NCBI RefSeq assembly: GCF_035510375.1
Contig: NZ_DATKHG010000058.1
Strand: one strand, 5' to 3'
DNA: 64,000 nucleotides
DNA from: Paenibacillus_I sp035510375
Lineage (GTDB): Bacteria; Bacillota; Bacilli; Paenibacillales; Paenibacillaceae
Positions within the stretch are counted from its first letter, which is position 1. Each line of letters opens with the position of its first letter. The notes under the pieces were generated by a model that did not search any database, was not told where the DNA came from, and was given only the letters and a program-made list of their open reading frames with translations. Of the stretch, positions 32,843 to 41,492 are shown in pieces. The translations under genes were made by a program, and so were the position numbers.

Positions 32843-33076
32843 ATGTTCAAGAAATACGAGATCTATAAGAAAGACAAGTACAATATGCTTACTGTAGAGG
32901 TCCAGGGCAAGACGCTGATCGTGCGGGAAATTTCCGATCAGTGGGGGGAAGAATGCCATACCTTCGTCAGCCGGCCCGAAATGCTGCACTGGGCGGAGAA
33001 CCGCTTCCGGGCCGAGGGGCTTGAAGGCGGCGAAACCGAGCGCGATTCGATATTGGAAGCTTTTCGTTCCATCTGA
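32843..33076 (+). CDS. Small hypothetical protein, 77 aa
   Basis: A soluble protein starting MFKKYEIYKKDKYNMLTVEV, with GEECHTFVSRPEMLHWAENR and a C-terminal acidic helix. AAGGAG lies nine bases before the ATG and a sigma-A promoter before that. I do not recognise a family. It is followed 17 bases later by a two-span membrane protein, probably in the same transcript. Confidence 0.7.
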   Translation: MFKKYEIYKKDKYNMLTVEVQGKTLIVREISDQWGEECHTFVSRPEMLHWAENRFRAEGLEGGETERDSILEAFRSI

Positions 33077-33093
33077 GGAGGAAGCCCACGTCC

Positions 33094-33273
33094 ATGGACG
33101 CAACAGCCACACTCATCTTTATTATGGCCGCTTTTTCGCTCGGCGCGGTCGTCGTCATGAAGAAGGATTCGATTCCGGCTTCCATGAGGAGGGGCATCGC
33201 GCTGACCGCCATCCTGCTGATCGCCTTTGCCTTTTTCCTGATCGTTTACAGCTTCTTGACATTAGACTCATAA
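33094..33273 (+). CDS. Small two-span membrane protein, 59 aa
   Basis: A 59-codon frame with ATG at 33094 and TAA at 33271-33273. Two hydrophobic segments (TLIFIMAAFSLGAVVV, and ALTAILLIAFAFFLIVYSFL) flank a basic loop (KKDSIPASMRRG), suggesting a hairpin with the loop in the cytoplasm. GAGGAGG lies 12 bases upstream. It is unknown, and probably co-transcribed with the preceding 77-aa gene. Confidence 0.65.
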   Translation: MDATATLIFIMAAFSLGAVVVMKKDSIPASMRRGIALTAILLIAFAFFLIVYSFLTLDS

Positions 33274-33469
33274 TCGGCCGCGGCTCATGAAAAACAAGGC
33301 GGGCGCGCATACTAGAGGGCAAAAAAGGGGTGCGACCATGAAATGGCTTCCCTTCCTGCTGTCCCTCGGTCTGCTGTCCGCCGCAGTTTCAAACGCTGCC
33401 GGCCCTTCCGGCGCCGCGGGGAACAATGTGGCGGCGCAACCAAATCCAGAGCCCAATAGGAGGAGCCCG

Positions 33470-35260
33470 ATGAACCAAGTACCGAAACGTTCCGAGACGA
33501 ATCCCGAATACCGCTGGAAGCTGGAGGACCTTTTTCCAAGCAAAGCGGCCTGGGAGCAGGAATATGCCGTCGCGAAGGAGCAATTGAAAAAGATCGGCGC
33601 GTATGAAGGCAAGCTTGCCGATCCCCATAAACTGAAAGAGTGTTTCGAGCTTGAGGACGAATTGTCGCTGCACGTTGAACGGTTATACGTTTATGCGAAC
33701 ATGCGCCATCACGAGGATACGGCCGAGCCGGCCAATATGGCATTGTCCGATAAATCGAAGAAGCTCAGCGTGGAAACCGGCGAAGCGCTTTCATTCATCA
33801 CTCCGGAGGTGCTCAGTCTCCCCGACAAGGAGCTTGACAAGCTGATCGAGAACCCCGAGCTGGCCAAATTCAGGTTCACGCTGGTCGAGATGCGCCGGCA
33901 GAAGGCGCATGTGCTGTCGAAGACCGAGGAAGCGCTGCTGGCGCAGGCGGGCAACATCAGCCAGGCGCCGGGCACCATTTTCAGCATGCTGAATAACGCC
34001 GATTTGAAATTCCCGAAGGTGAAAAACGAGAACGGCGAGGAAGTCGAGCTCACCCAAGGGCGTTACACTCAATTTCTGGAGAGCAGAGACCGCGACGTGC
34101 GCCGCGAAGCCTTCAAGGCCATGTACGATACATACGGCAAAATGAAAAACACGCTCGCCTCGACGCTAAGCGCCAACGTGAACAAAAACATTTTTTACGC
34201 GCGCGCGCGCAAATACCCTTCGGCCCTTGAGATGTCCCTCTACGGCGACAATATTCCGAAGGAAGTGTATACGAACCTGATCGATACGATCCACAAGCAT
34301 CTTCCGCTGATGCACAGGTATATGAAGCTGCGCAAAAAACTGCTGAAGGTCGACGAGCTCCACATGTACGACTTGTTCGCCCCGCTTGTCGACGAGTTCA
34401 AAATGGACATCGCTTACGACGAAGCGAAAGCGACCGTGCAGGACAGCCTGCAGCCGCTGGGCGACGACTACCTGAAGGTGCTGAAAAGCGGATTCGAGGG
34501 CGGTTGGATCGACGTCTACGAGAACGAAGGCAAGCGCAGCGGCGCGTACAGCTGGGGCGCATACGGCACCCATCCGTTCGTGCTGCTCAACCATAAAGAC
34601 AACCTGAACAGCATGTTTACGCTGACGCATGAGATGGGACACGCGCTTCATTCCTATTACTCCGACACGAACCAGGATTTTCGCGACGCGCAATACACGA
34701 TCTTCCTGGCCGAAGTGGCGTCTACCTTGAACGAGGCGCTGCTCATGCACTACATGCTGGAGAAATCGACCGATCCGAAGGAAAAAATGTTCCTGCTCAC
34801 CTACTACGCGGATCAATTCCGGACGACGGTGTTCCGCCAGACGATGTTCGCCGAGTTCGAGAAAATCATTCACGAGAAGGCCGAGGAGGGCGAATCGTTG
34901 ACGCCGCAGGCGCTGTCCGAAATCTATTACGACCTGAACAAGCAATACTACGGCGGCGGCATGGTCGTGGACCGGGACATCGAGATGGAATGGGCGCGCA
35001 TTCCGCACTTCTACACAAGCTTCTACGTGTTCAAGTACGCCACCGGCTTCTCGGCGGCGACCAGCTTCGCGAAGCAAATTCTGGAAGAAGGGGCGCCCGC
35101 GGTTGAGCGCTATCTCGGCTTCCTGAAGAGCGGCGGCAGCGACTATTCGATCAACATCCTCGCCAAGGCGGGCGTCGACATGTCCTCCCCGGAACCGATC
35201 AGCCAAGCCATGAGCGTATTCGAGGATCTGATCGGCCAAATGGAAGCCTTGACGAAGTAA
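33470..35260 (+). CDS. pepF: Oligoendopeptidase F (M3 family), with in-frame signal-like extension from 33338
   Basis: From the ATG at 33470 (perfect AGGAGG, seven bases upstream) the protein is 596 aa, the usual PepF length. The M3 zinc site is FTLTHEMGHALHSYY with a downstream Glu in FLAEVASTLNEALL. The N-terminal domain starts ETNPEYRWKLEDLFPS. It degrades peptides of roughly 6-18 residues. The same frame continues upstream: an ATG at 33338, with AGGGG before it, gives a credible signal peptide (MKWLPFLLSLGLLSAAVSNA). A secreted form from 33338 and a cytoplasmic form from 33470 are therefore both possible. Confidence 0.93.
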   Translation: MNQVPKRSETNPEYRWKLEDLFPSKAAWEQEYAVAKEQLKKIGAYEGKLADPHKLKECFELEDELSLHVERLYVYANMRHHEDTAEPANMALSDKSKKLSVETGEALSFITPEVLSLPDKELDKLIENPELAKFRFTLVEMRRQKAHVLSKTEEALLAQAGNISQAPGTIFSMLNNADLKFPKVKNENGEEVELTQGRYTQFLESRDRDVRREAFKAMYDTYGKMKNTLASTLSANVNKNIFYARARKYPSALEMSLYGDNIPKEVYTNLIDTIHKHLPLMHRYMKLRKKLLKVDELHMYDLFAPLVDEFKMDIAYDEAKATVQDSLQPLGDDYLKVLKSGFEGGWIDVYENEGKRSGAYSWGAYGTHPFVLLNHKDNLNSMFTLTHEMGHALHSYYSDTNQDFRDAQYTIFLAEVASTLNEALLMHYMLEKSTDPKEKMFLLTYYADQFRTTVFRQTMFAEFEKIIHEKAEEGESLTPQALSEIYYDLNKQYYGGGMVVDRDIEMEWARIPHFYTSFYVFKYATGFSAATSFAKQILEEGAPAVERYLGFLKSGGSDYSINILAKAGVDMSSPEPISQAMSVFEDLIGQMEALTK

Positions 35261-35290
35261 ATCATGAAGCGGCAGCTTTCGCTGTCCCAT

Positions 35291-35318
35291 TGCAAAACCG
35301 GCCGGATGGCCGGTTTTG
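35291..35318. terminator. Rho-independent terminator of pepF
   Basis: GCAAAACCGGCC, GGAT, GGCCGGTTTTGC: 12 perfect pairs, 30 bases after the stop codon, with the TTTT inside the distal arm. Confidence 0.8.
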
Positions 35319-35356
35319 CGTTTAAATCATACAGAAACCGTCGGCCGTCTCCAAAC

Positions 35357-35681
35357 GAGCACGATCGTCTTTTTTCAGGAAACAGGTGCCCCGCACTCCC
35401 TCTGAGCACTATCCCCTTCCTTCAGGATACAGGTGCCCCGCCCCCCCTCTAAGCACTATCCCCTTCCTTCAGGGTTCCACGTCCCCTCTAGTCACTATCC
35501 CATCGTTTCAGGGCTTAATTAAGTCGGTTTTTAATGGTTGGAGCGGTGTCGTCTCCGAAATGGATGCTCAGAAGGAGTTATCAGCGGGTTAGTTCCCGTC
35601 CTGAACGAAAGGGATAATGCTCAGAGGGAGTCGGGAGACGGGGTTGCTGCCCGCCCTGAACGAAAGGGATAATGCTCAGAG
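35357..35681. repeat. Dispersed 27-bp repeat family, array A (forward then inverted copies)
   Basis: Forward copies lie at 35400-35426, 35447-35473 and 35486-35512, with a decayed copy at 35357-35379. Inverted copies lie at 35600-35626 and 35655-35681, with a decayed copy near 35551-35573. The unit reads CTYWNRGCAYTATCCC, about seven variable bases, then CAGG. The two halves are complementary and could form a long nested hairpin. It lies between the convergent pepF and ABC genes. Short frames through it are by-products of the repeat. Confidence 0.9.
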
Positions 35682-35715
35682 GGAGTCGAACGCGATCATA
35701 AGGGACGGCGAAAAA

Positions 35716-35748
35716 GGGGGATACCGGCATAAATGGCCGTTATCCCCC
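35716..35748 (-). terminator. Terminator of the ABC/FtsX operon
   Basis: On the minus strand GGGGGATAACGGC pairs with GCCGGTATCCCCC and is followed by TTTTTC, 14 bases after the last gene's stop. Confidence 0.85.
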
Positions 35749-35761
35749 AGGTTTAACGCCG

Positions 35762-36640
35762 CTATCCCTCGGGAGGATAGAGGACGATCCGGCCGTCCTC
35801 CATCTCCACGCGGACTTTGTTGCTGTTTTTGAAGCCTTCTTCGATCAGGAAGCCTGACGGAATTTGCAGGCGGCCCGCTTTGTCGATGACGGCGTATTCG
35901 ACGTGGCTTTCGGCTGCGGCCGCGCCTTCCCGCTCCAGGCTTTCCAGTTCTTCCGCATAGGATTGCCGGCGGATCATCTCCGAGGAGGTTTTGCCGTCAC
36001 GAATCGCGACGACCCGGTCCACCTTGCGCGCCAGCAGCGGATCGTGCGTGACGATCACGATCGTGATGCCGATCGACCGGTTCAATTCGCGAAACAGATC
36101 GAGCACTTGATTCGACGTCTTCGTGTCGAGCGAGCCGGTCGGCTCGTCGGCCAGCAGGAGGCGCGGTTCGTTCGCCAGCGCGATGGCGATCGCGACGCGC
36201 TGCTGCTCGCCGCCGGACAATTCGCTGAGCCGGTTTTTCATCCGATGCCCCAGCCCGACGGCTTCCAGCAGCTCAATGGCCCAGGCTCGCCGACGCCGGC
36301 CCTTGAGCAGAATGGGAAGCTCGACATTTTCCAACGCGGTCAGATACGGAATGAGGTTACGGGCATTGTTCTGCCAGACGAAGCCGACGCTCTCCCGCTT
36401 GTAACGAACGAGATCCTTCTCCGTGAACGCCAGAAGATCCTTGCCGTCGACGGCAAGCTTGCCGGCAGACGGCCTGTCTAGGCCGCCCAGCATGTTAAGG
36501 AGCGTCGATTTGCCGCTGCCGCTGTTCCCGACGATCGCCATAAGCTCGCCTGCTTCCACACGCAAGTCCAGCCCTTGGAGCGCGACCACTTCCAAGTCCT
36601 TCGTCTTATAAATTTTGACCAGCCCGTCGCAATGAATCAT
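35762..36640 (-). CDS. ABC transporter ATPase with AbrB-like C-terminal tail
   Basis: A 292-aa protein. The MacB/LolD-type ATPase domain fills about 1-225: Walker A GNSGSGKST, Q-loop VWQNNARNL, signature LSGGEQQRVAI, Walker B LLLADEPTGSLD, H-loop VTHD. Beyond the usual length there is an extension of about 65 residues. Its last part (YAVIDKAGRLQIPSGFLIEE, then KVRVEMEDGRIVLYPP) looks like a SpoVT/AbrB swapped-hairpin domain. It lies four bases after the FtsX-type permease gene. It probably powers that permease; the tail may drive dimerisation or DNA contact. Confidence 0.9.
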   Translation of the reverse strand: MIHCDGLVKIYKTKDLEVVALQGLDLRVEAGELMAIVGNSGSGKSTLLNMLGGLDRPSAGKLAVDGKDLLAFTEKDLVRYKRESVGFVWQNNARNLIPYLTALENVELPILLKGRRRRAWAIELLEAVGLGHRMKNRLSELSGGEQQRVAIAIALANEPRLLLADEPTGSLDTKTSNQVLDLFRELNRSIGITIVIVTHDPLLARKVDRVVAIRDGKTSSEMIRRQSYAEELESLEREGAAAAESHVEYAVIDKAGRLQIPSGFLIEEGFKNSNKVRVEMEDGRIVLYPPEG

Positions 36641-36644
36641 CCGC

Positions 36645-39506
36645 TTACTCCTCTCCCAGCTTCAACGCCTGGCTGATTTTGACGCGCGACAGCCGGTATC
36701 CGAGCACGCAAAGCCCGACCGTCAGCATGACGGCCACCATGCCGTACAGCTGCACATAATCGCCGAGCCGGAATACGATATCGAACGGCGGCACCTGCTC
36801 CGCCGGATTGAACGACAGCTCAAAGAGCGGAACGAACAAACGGCTGACGACATTGCCGGTCAATACCCCGATCATCACGGCCGCGCCGGAGGTCAGCAGC
36901 TGCTCGCTGATCAGCATGCCGATAATTTGCCCGAACGGGATGCCCATGGCCCGAAGCACGCCAAACTGAAGCGTTCTGCCCGACAAGGACAGGATCCAGA
37001 AAATGAGGAAGCCGAGAAAGCTGATCAGCATTGAAATGACGAAGCCCAGCGTCATCACGCCGTTAATGGCCAGCCTGAACGGATCGTTCTTCGATCGGAT
37101 CAATTCCTGCGTCCCGTCGCGCAGCTCGGTGATCGGGATGTTCCGCTCCGCAAGCGATTCATACAAGCTGGAGCTGGACGCCCCGTCCTTGAGCTTCAGC
37201 CAGACCTGATAAGGCTCGAGAGCCAGCCTGTTCTGAATGGATTCCAGATGGCCCACGATTAATCCGGGCGGCCCTTGGGCTTCCGGCTTCGGATTCGGAT
37301 TCCAGCCCGGCCAGTAGTCGACGATTCCATACACGGTGAACAGCGCTTGGTCAAGGCCTTCCCAACCGACGTAAATACCGTCGCCGGGCTTGAGCTTATA
37401 TTCGTCGGCCAGCGATTGCGAGATCAGCACGGCTTTCGGATCGGAAGAGAGCAGATTCAAATACTCGTTGATATGGCGGCCGAGCAGTCCCGGCTGCATC
37501 CACGCCGTCTGTCCGAACTCATACGTGTTGATGCCGTACAAAGTCGCGGTCCCGTTGCCTGCCGCCGCGCTGAATGAGGTGTCGTCCTTAATGAATACGC
37601 GGGCGGCCGACTCGACGCCTTCCAGCTCCGTCATCGGCAAGAACGGCGGCTCGGTGTATTGGACCCGCTTCTTGACGACCGGTTCGCTTTCCTGGGCGGG
37701 CGCCGGTCCACCGGCCGGAGCCGGAGGCCCCGGCGGAGGCGCGTCGTTCATCCAGTGCGTCGTAAGCGCCACGTCGGCTCCTACCCCGTAGCGGATTTTG
37801 CTCTCCATATTGCCGTTGATCGTCCTTGCCGCGCCGGCGCTGTACAAGCCCATCGCGACGGTCATAATGAGAAACACTTTAATGGTCAAATACTGGCCGG
37901 AAGACCGGCTGATTTGCACAAGCGTCGAGTATAACGCCGGCGGCCACCATTTGCGTCCCGCCCAGTACAACAGCCGGATAAACCACGGATAAACCCTGAG
38001 CACGAGCAAACCTCCGCCGAGCGCGAACAAGGCCGGCATCAGGAACAGCAAAGGATCCACCTGCAGCGATCCGGCCTCGAGCGCAAGCGCGCGCATTTCG
38101 TCCATCCGCTTGTTGAAGCCGTAAAGCAGATAAACCGCCGCCCCGACCAAAATAACGTCAAGGCCGATTTTGTGCCAGAACGACATTTTGTCCAGCCGCG
38201 CCATTTTCTGTTTGTGCCCGACTATGGACACGCGCGTTGCCCGGAAAGCCGGTATTAGCGTCAATACGATGGCGCCGAAGACGGCGGCCGCGGCGATGCG
38301 GTACACGCCGCCGTCCAGTACGACCTCGAGCGCCGAGCGGTCGACGAACGACATGAATCCGTCCGAGGCGCCCAGCACCTTTGTGAAAAGGACGCCGAGC
38401 GGCGGACCGGCAGCCAAGGCCGACAGCCCGAGCAGCAGTCCCTCCGCGGCGTAGGCCAGCATGATTTGCAGGCGGCTGGCTCCGCGGCTTCGCAGCACGG
38501 CGATTTCGGTCTTCTGCCGCTCGATGATCAGGTTCGAGGTCATGTACAGATAGAAGGCCAGCATGAACATAACCGGCGCATAGAGGGCAAGCAGCGTACG
38601 GTCCAACCGCTCTTTTTTCGCCAAATAGGTCCCGATCGTCTCAAGCGCCGGAATATCCATCTCCGCGTTATAAGAGAAGCGGGACTGCAAATACCGCTTC
38701 ATCCCTTCGGCCTGTGCGACGAAGGTGTCGATCCCGCCCGTGCTCAGCTGGGTGTAGTCGAGCGCAAGCGCGTAACGGACACCGCTCACCTTCGCTTTGC
38801 CGCCGAGCAGAAATTCGCTTTCGAATGTCTCCAGCGGCATATAAAGCGACGATTTGAAATCGTCCAGCGGAAAAGGCAGATAAGGATCGCCCTCCGGCGA
38901 CGCGTCGACGATGCCGACCGGCAGCATCCGGTAGGTCTGACCCGTCGTCCGGTTCAAGCCGGTGATTTCTTCGTTCAGATCGCGCTTGAGCTTGATCAGG
39001 TACGACTGGGTAACAAGCACCTCGTATACGCCGTCGCTGCGCGCGGGATCCGGCAGCCGCCCGTCCACAAGCCGCACCCGCTTGTCAAAATCCGAAACAG
39101 CGCGTAAATTCCCCGTCACATCGCGCTTTTTCTCCTCATCGGTGGCGTCGGCGCCGTACATCTTCATCGAAGGCGTAGAGCGGTTGATATAATACGATTT
39201 CATGTCGAGGTTCACGCGTCCGGCGAAGCCCAGCACATAGCTGTCGCTGTTCGCAATCGTGTCCGCCAGCTTTGCCGGATTATTTAAGCCGGAGGTGTTC
39301 AACGTGACCCTCAGCTGTCCCGGATAAATGTTTCTCGCCGCCTGCATCTGCTGCAGCTCTTTGTACAAGGTCCGCTGCAAAATCGCGCTCGAATAAAGCG
39401 GCATCGAGCTGAACAACGCGACGCATACGGTCAAGCCGAACCACAGATTCAACTGCAGCCACTTGTTGTTCGCCATTTTGCGCAAAATCATCGTCCATAA
39501 GGCCAA
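36645..39506 (-). CDS. Large FtsX/MacB-type ABC permease
   Basis: A 953-aa protein. An N-terminal membrane helix (LWFGLTVCVALFSSMPLYSS) is followed by a large extracytoplasmic domain (about 45-300). A first FtsX block (three membrane segments, about 310-430) and a central pair of segments (about 450-560) come next. A second outside domain (about 575-810) has a proline-rich insert (PPPGPPAPAGGPAP), and the last FtsX block is at about 815-945. The double FtsX layout is that of Firmicute peptide or lipoprotein efflux permeases. With the adaptor and ATPases it should form a mechanotransmission-type exporter. The substrate is unknown. Confidence 0.9.
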   Translation of the reverse strand: MALWTMILRKMANNKWLQLNLWFGLTVCVALFSSMPLYSSAILQRTLYKELQQMQAARNIYPGQLRVTLNTSGLNNPAKLADTIANSDSYVLGFAGRVNLDMKSYYINRSTPSMKMYGADATDEEKKRDVTGNLRAVSDFDKRVRLVDGRLPDPARSDGVYEVLVTQSYLIKLKRDLNEEITGLNRTTGQTYRMLPVGIVDASPEGDPYLPFPLDDFKSSLYMPLETFESEFLLGGKAKVSGVRYALALDYTQLSTGGIDTFVAQAEGMKRYLQSRFSYNAEMDIPALETIGTYLAKKERLDRTLLALYAPVMFMLAFYLYMTSNLIIERQKTEIAVLRSRGASRLQIMLAYAAEGLLLGLSALAAGPPLGVLFTKVLGASDGFMSFVDRSALEVVLDGGVYRIAAAAVFGAIVLTLIPAFRATRVSIVGHKQKMARLDKMSFWHKIGLDVILVGAAVYLLYGFNKRMDEMRALALEAGSLQVDPLLFLMPALFALGGGLLVLRVYPWFIRLLYWAGRKWWPPALYSTLVQISRSSGQYLTIKVFLIMTVAMGLYSAGAARTINGNMESKIRYGVGADVALTTHWMNDAPPPGPPAPAGGPAPAQESEPVVKKRVQYTEPPFLPMTELEGVESAARVFIKDDTSFSAAAGNGTATLYGINTYEFGQTAWMQPGLLGRHINEYLNLLSSDPKAVLISQSLADEYKLKPGDGIYVGWEGLDQALFTVYGIVDYWPGWNPNPKPEAQGPPGLIVGHLESIQNRLALEPYQVWLKLKDGASSSSLYESLAERNIPITELRDGTQELIRSKNDPFRLAINGVMTLGFVISMLISFLGFLIFWILSLSGRTLQFGVLRAMGIPFGQIIGMLISEQLLTSGAAVMIGVLTGNVVSRLFVPLFELSFNPAEQVPPFDIVFRLGDYVQLYGMVAVMLTVGLCVLGYRLSRVKISQALKLGEE

Positions 39507-39568
39507 AACCCGCTCCCCCTCCTCTTAGGCGCCGCCGGAGAGGCTTCTCCGCCGACGGCCGCTGACGG

Positions 39569-40621
39569 CTAGTTGTTCATGATGACCTGTTGGCCTTCCT
39601 CCAGGCCGCGGACGATTTCAACCTCGGTGGCGGTTTTCAATCCGACTTCGACATCCACCTCGATCCGCCGCTCCCCTTCCGCGATTTGCACGTACTCCCG
39701 GCCCAAATAATTGCGGACGCCCGAGCGGGGAAGCACGATAACATTTTCCCTTTTCTCAAGCGCAATCTGAAAATCGGCGGATTCACCCATCAGAGCGTCC
39801 TTGATCGGTTTGACAAGGCCCAGCACGAGAGTGGTGGCATTTTTCTCCGCCAGCTGCTTATCCGGCACCATCGGCGCATTGGACGGCGCCTGCAGCACTT
39901 TGGCTTCGTATTGCTGATTGTCGTATGTAACCGCGGCCGCCATATCCGGCTGTACGGCCAGCAAATCCTTCGCCGACGTCGCTTGATAAGTCAGCTTCAC
40001 CTGGGCAGGGTCCGCGATCGTAACGATCGGCTGGTAGCCCGTGACGGCGTCGCCGGCCTTCAATTCGGCCAGGAACGTGACGCGTCCGGTGAACGGGGCA
40101 ACAATCCGCGATTTCGATAGCTGGTCCTCCAGCGAGCCGAGCGTTATCCGCTCGCGTTCAACGTCGATCTGCCGCAGCCGCAGCTCAGTGCCGCCTAACC
40201 CGTCGCTCTTCGCCTGCGCGTGCAAAATCTCCGCCCGTTCCACGTTGAGCCGCTGCAGCCTCGTCCGCAGCTCCAGATCGCCGACATCGAGCTCGACGAT
40301 CGGCTGGCCGGCCTTCACGTCATCGCCCACATTGACGAGAATCGTCTTGATTCTTCCGCCCGATTCCTTGAAATACAAAGATTCGGTTTTACTGGATGCG
40401 AAAACGGCCGTTCCTTTCAAATAAGTCTGGATGTTGCCCCGCGCCGCTTCGACGACGTCGAATGTCTCCGTCTGCGGCTTGACGAGCGGCGGAGCAAGCG
40501 CTTCCTCTTCTTTCGGAAGCATCGAGCAGCCGGCCAATAAAGAAACGGCCATGAGGGCGACGGCCGCCTTACCGGCCCAGCGGCGATAAAGTCTCGTCCG
40601 ATTGTTCGGCAATGGTCCCAT
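39569..40621 (-). CDS. Membrane-fusion/adaptor lipoprotein (HlyD/MacA-like)
   Basis: A 350-aa protein. Basic n-region (RTRLYRRWAGK) plus a lipobox (AVSLLAGC) make it a lipoprotein. Barrel-sandwich and lipoyl-like parts (GGRIKTILVNVGDDVKAGQP, RIVAPFTGRVTFLAELKAGD) flank a short coiled coil (RLQRLNVERAEILHAQAKSD). A beta-barrel and membrane-proximal domain end the protein. It is the adaptor for the FtsX permease. Its start lies 53 bases inside the upstream ATPase gene in another frame; the basic n-region needed for export supports this early start. Confidence 0.9.
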   Translation of the reverse strand: MGPLPNNRTRLYRRWAGKAAVALMAVSLLAGCSMLPKEEEALAPPLVKPQTETFDVVEAARGNIQTYLKGTAVFASSKTESLYFKESGGRIKTILVNVGDDVKAGQPIVELDVGDLELRTRLQRLNVERAEILHAQAKSDGLGGTELRLRQIDVERERITLGSLEDQLSKSRIVAPFTGRVTFLAELKAGDAVTGYQPIVTIADPAQVKLTYQATSAKDLLAVQPDMAAAVTYDNQQYEAKVLQAPSNAPMVPDKQLAEKNATTLVLGLVKPIKDALMGESADFQIALEKRENVIVLPRSGVRNYLGREYVQIAEGERRIEVDVEVGLKTATEVEIVRGLEEGQQVIMNN

Positions 40622-41306
40622 CCTCCAATGAAATGACTTGGTCGACTAACTCCATAACGCCGGGATCATGCGTCGTCATGACGACCGTCATGCCCAGCCG
40701 TCTGACGAGATCCCGAAATACTTTAATGATCTGCAGCCCCATTTTGCTGTCCAGTTCGGCTGTCGGCTCGTCCGCGATAAGCAGGACCGGCTCGTGCGCG
40801 ATCGCCCTCGCGATCGCCACCCGCTGCTGCTCGCCGCCGGAAAGCTCGGTCGGCCGGTGCTTCATCCGCTCCCGCATGCCGACCCGTTCCAGCGCCCGTT
40901 CCGCCGTTTCCTTATTTCCCTTCAGGCCGGCGACACGCATGCCGAATTCGACGTTCTCATAGGCGGACATCAGCGGCACCAGCCCGAACGACTGAAACAC
41001 AAGCCCGATCTGTTTGCGGCGATGGGCGCTCCTTTGCTTCTCCGACCATGCGGTCATGTCCCGGCCTTCGAAATAAACGCACCCCTCCGTCGGCTCGTCC
41101 AACGCGCTCAAAATATTAAGCAGCGTCGTCTTGCCCGAGCCCGAACGGCCGACCAGCGCCACGATTTGACCTCTGCGGATTTCCAGATTGATGTCCTTGA
41201 GCGCCGTGACGGCTCCGGTTCCTTTGCCGAACACGCGCTTGATGCCGGCCGCCCTCAGGATGATGTCTCTATCGTTGCTCCGCGCCGTTTCCATTTGCTT
41301 CCGCAA
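40569..41306 (-). CDS. ABC transporter ATPase (MacB/LolD type)
   Basis: A 245-aa protein. Walker A GRSGSGKTT, Q-loop VFQSFGLVP, signature LSGGEQQRVAIA, Walker B LLIADEPTAELD, H-loop TTHD. It has the standard length without an added domain. It is the first gene of the four-gene efflux operon and overlaps the adaptor gene by 53 bases. Having two different ATPases with one permease suggests a heterodimeric motor. Confidence 0.92.
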   Translation of the reverse strand: MRKQMETARSNDRDIILRAAGIKRVFGKGTGAVTALKDINLEIRRGQIVALVGRSGSGKTTLLNILSALDEPTEGCVYFEGRDMTAWSEKQRSAHRRKQIGLVFQSFGLVPLMSAYENVEFGMRVAGLKGNKETAERALERVGMRERMKHRPTELSGGEQQRVAIARAIAHEPVLLIADEPTAELDSKMGLQIIKVFRDLVRRLGMTVVMTTHDPGVMELVDQVISLEDGTIAEQSDETLSPLGR

Positions 41307-41381
41307 GCAGCCGCCCCCTTTTCGCTCCCCAAAAATGTATGCGCTAACAAAGATGAATAATAATTGCGCTTATCCATAAAA

Positions 41382-41410
41382 AGAATAGGTGCACCGCTCT
41401 TCTGTGTCAA
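41382..41410 (-). promoter_or_regulatory. Sigma-A promoter of the efflux operon
   Basis: On the minus strand a perfect TTGACA (41405-41410) and TATTCT (41382-41387) are 17 bases apart. Confidence 0.75.
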
Positions 41411-41432
41411 TCGTCATCGGCTACAAAAAAAT

Positions 41433-41467
41433 ACAGCCGATTTCCCAAAACTGCGGGAGCCGGCTGT
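41433..41467 (-). terminator. Rho-independent terminator of the DUF92 gene
   Basis: On the minus strand ACAGCCG pairs with CGGCTGT with an inner CTCCC/GGGAA stem, followed by ATTTTTTT. It lies 25 bases after the DUF92 stop. Confidence 0.8.
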
Positions 41468-41492
41468 TCATTTTGGTTGAATGTAAACGACG

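Noticed and set aside
35386..35592. Short plus-strand frame with repeated Pro/Ser blocks
   Set aside because: The amino-acid repeats are only the translation of the 27-bp DNA repeats; there is no ribosome site.
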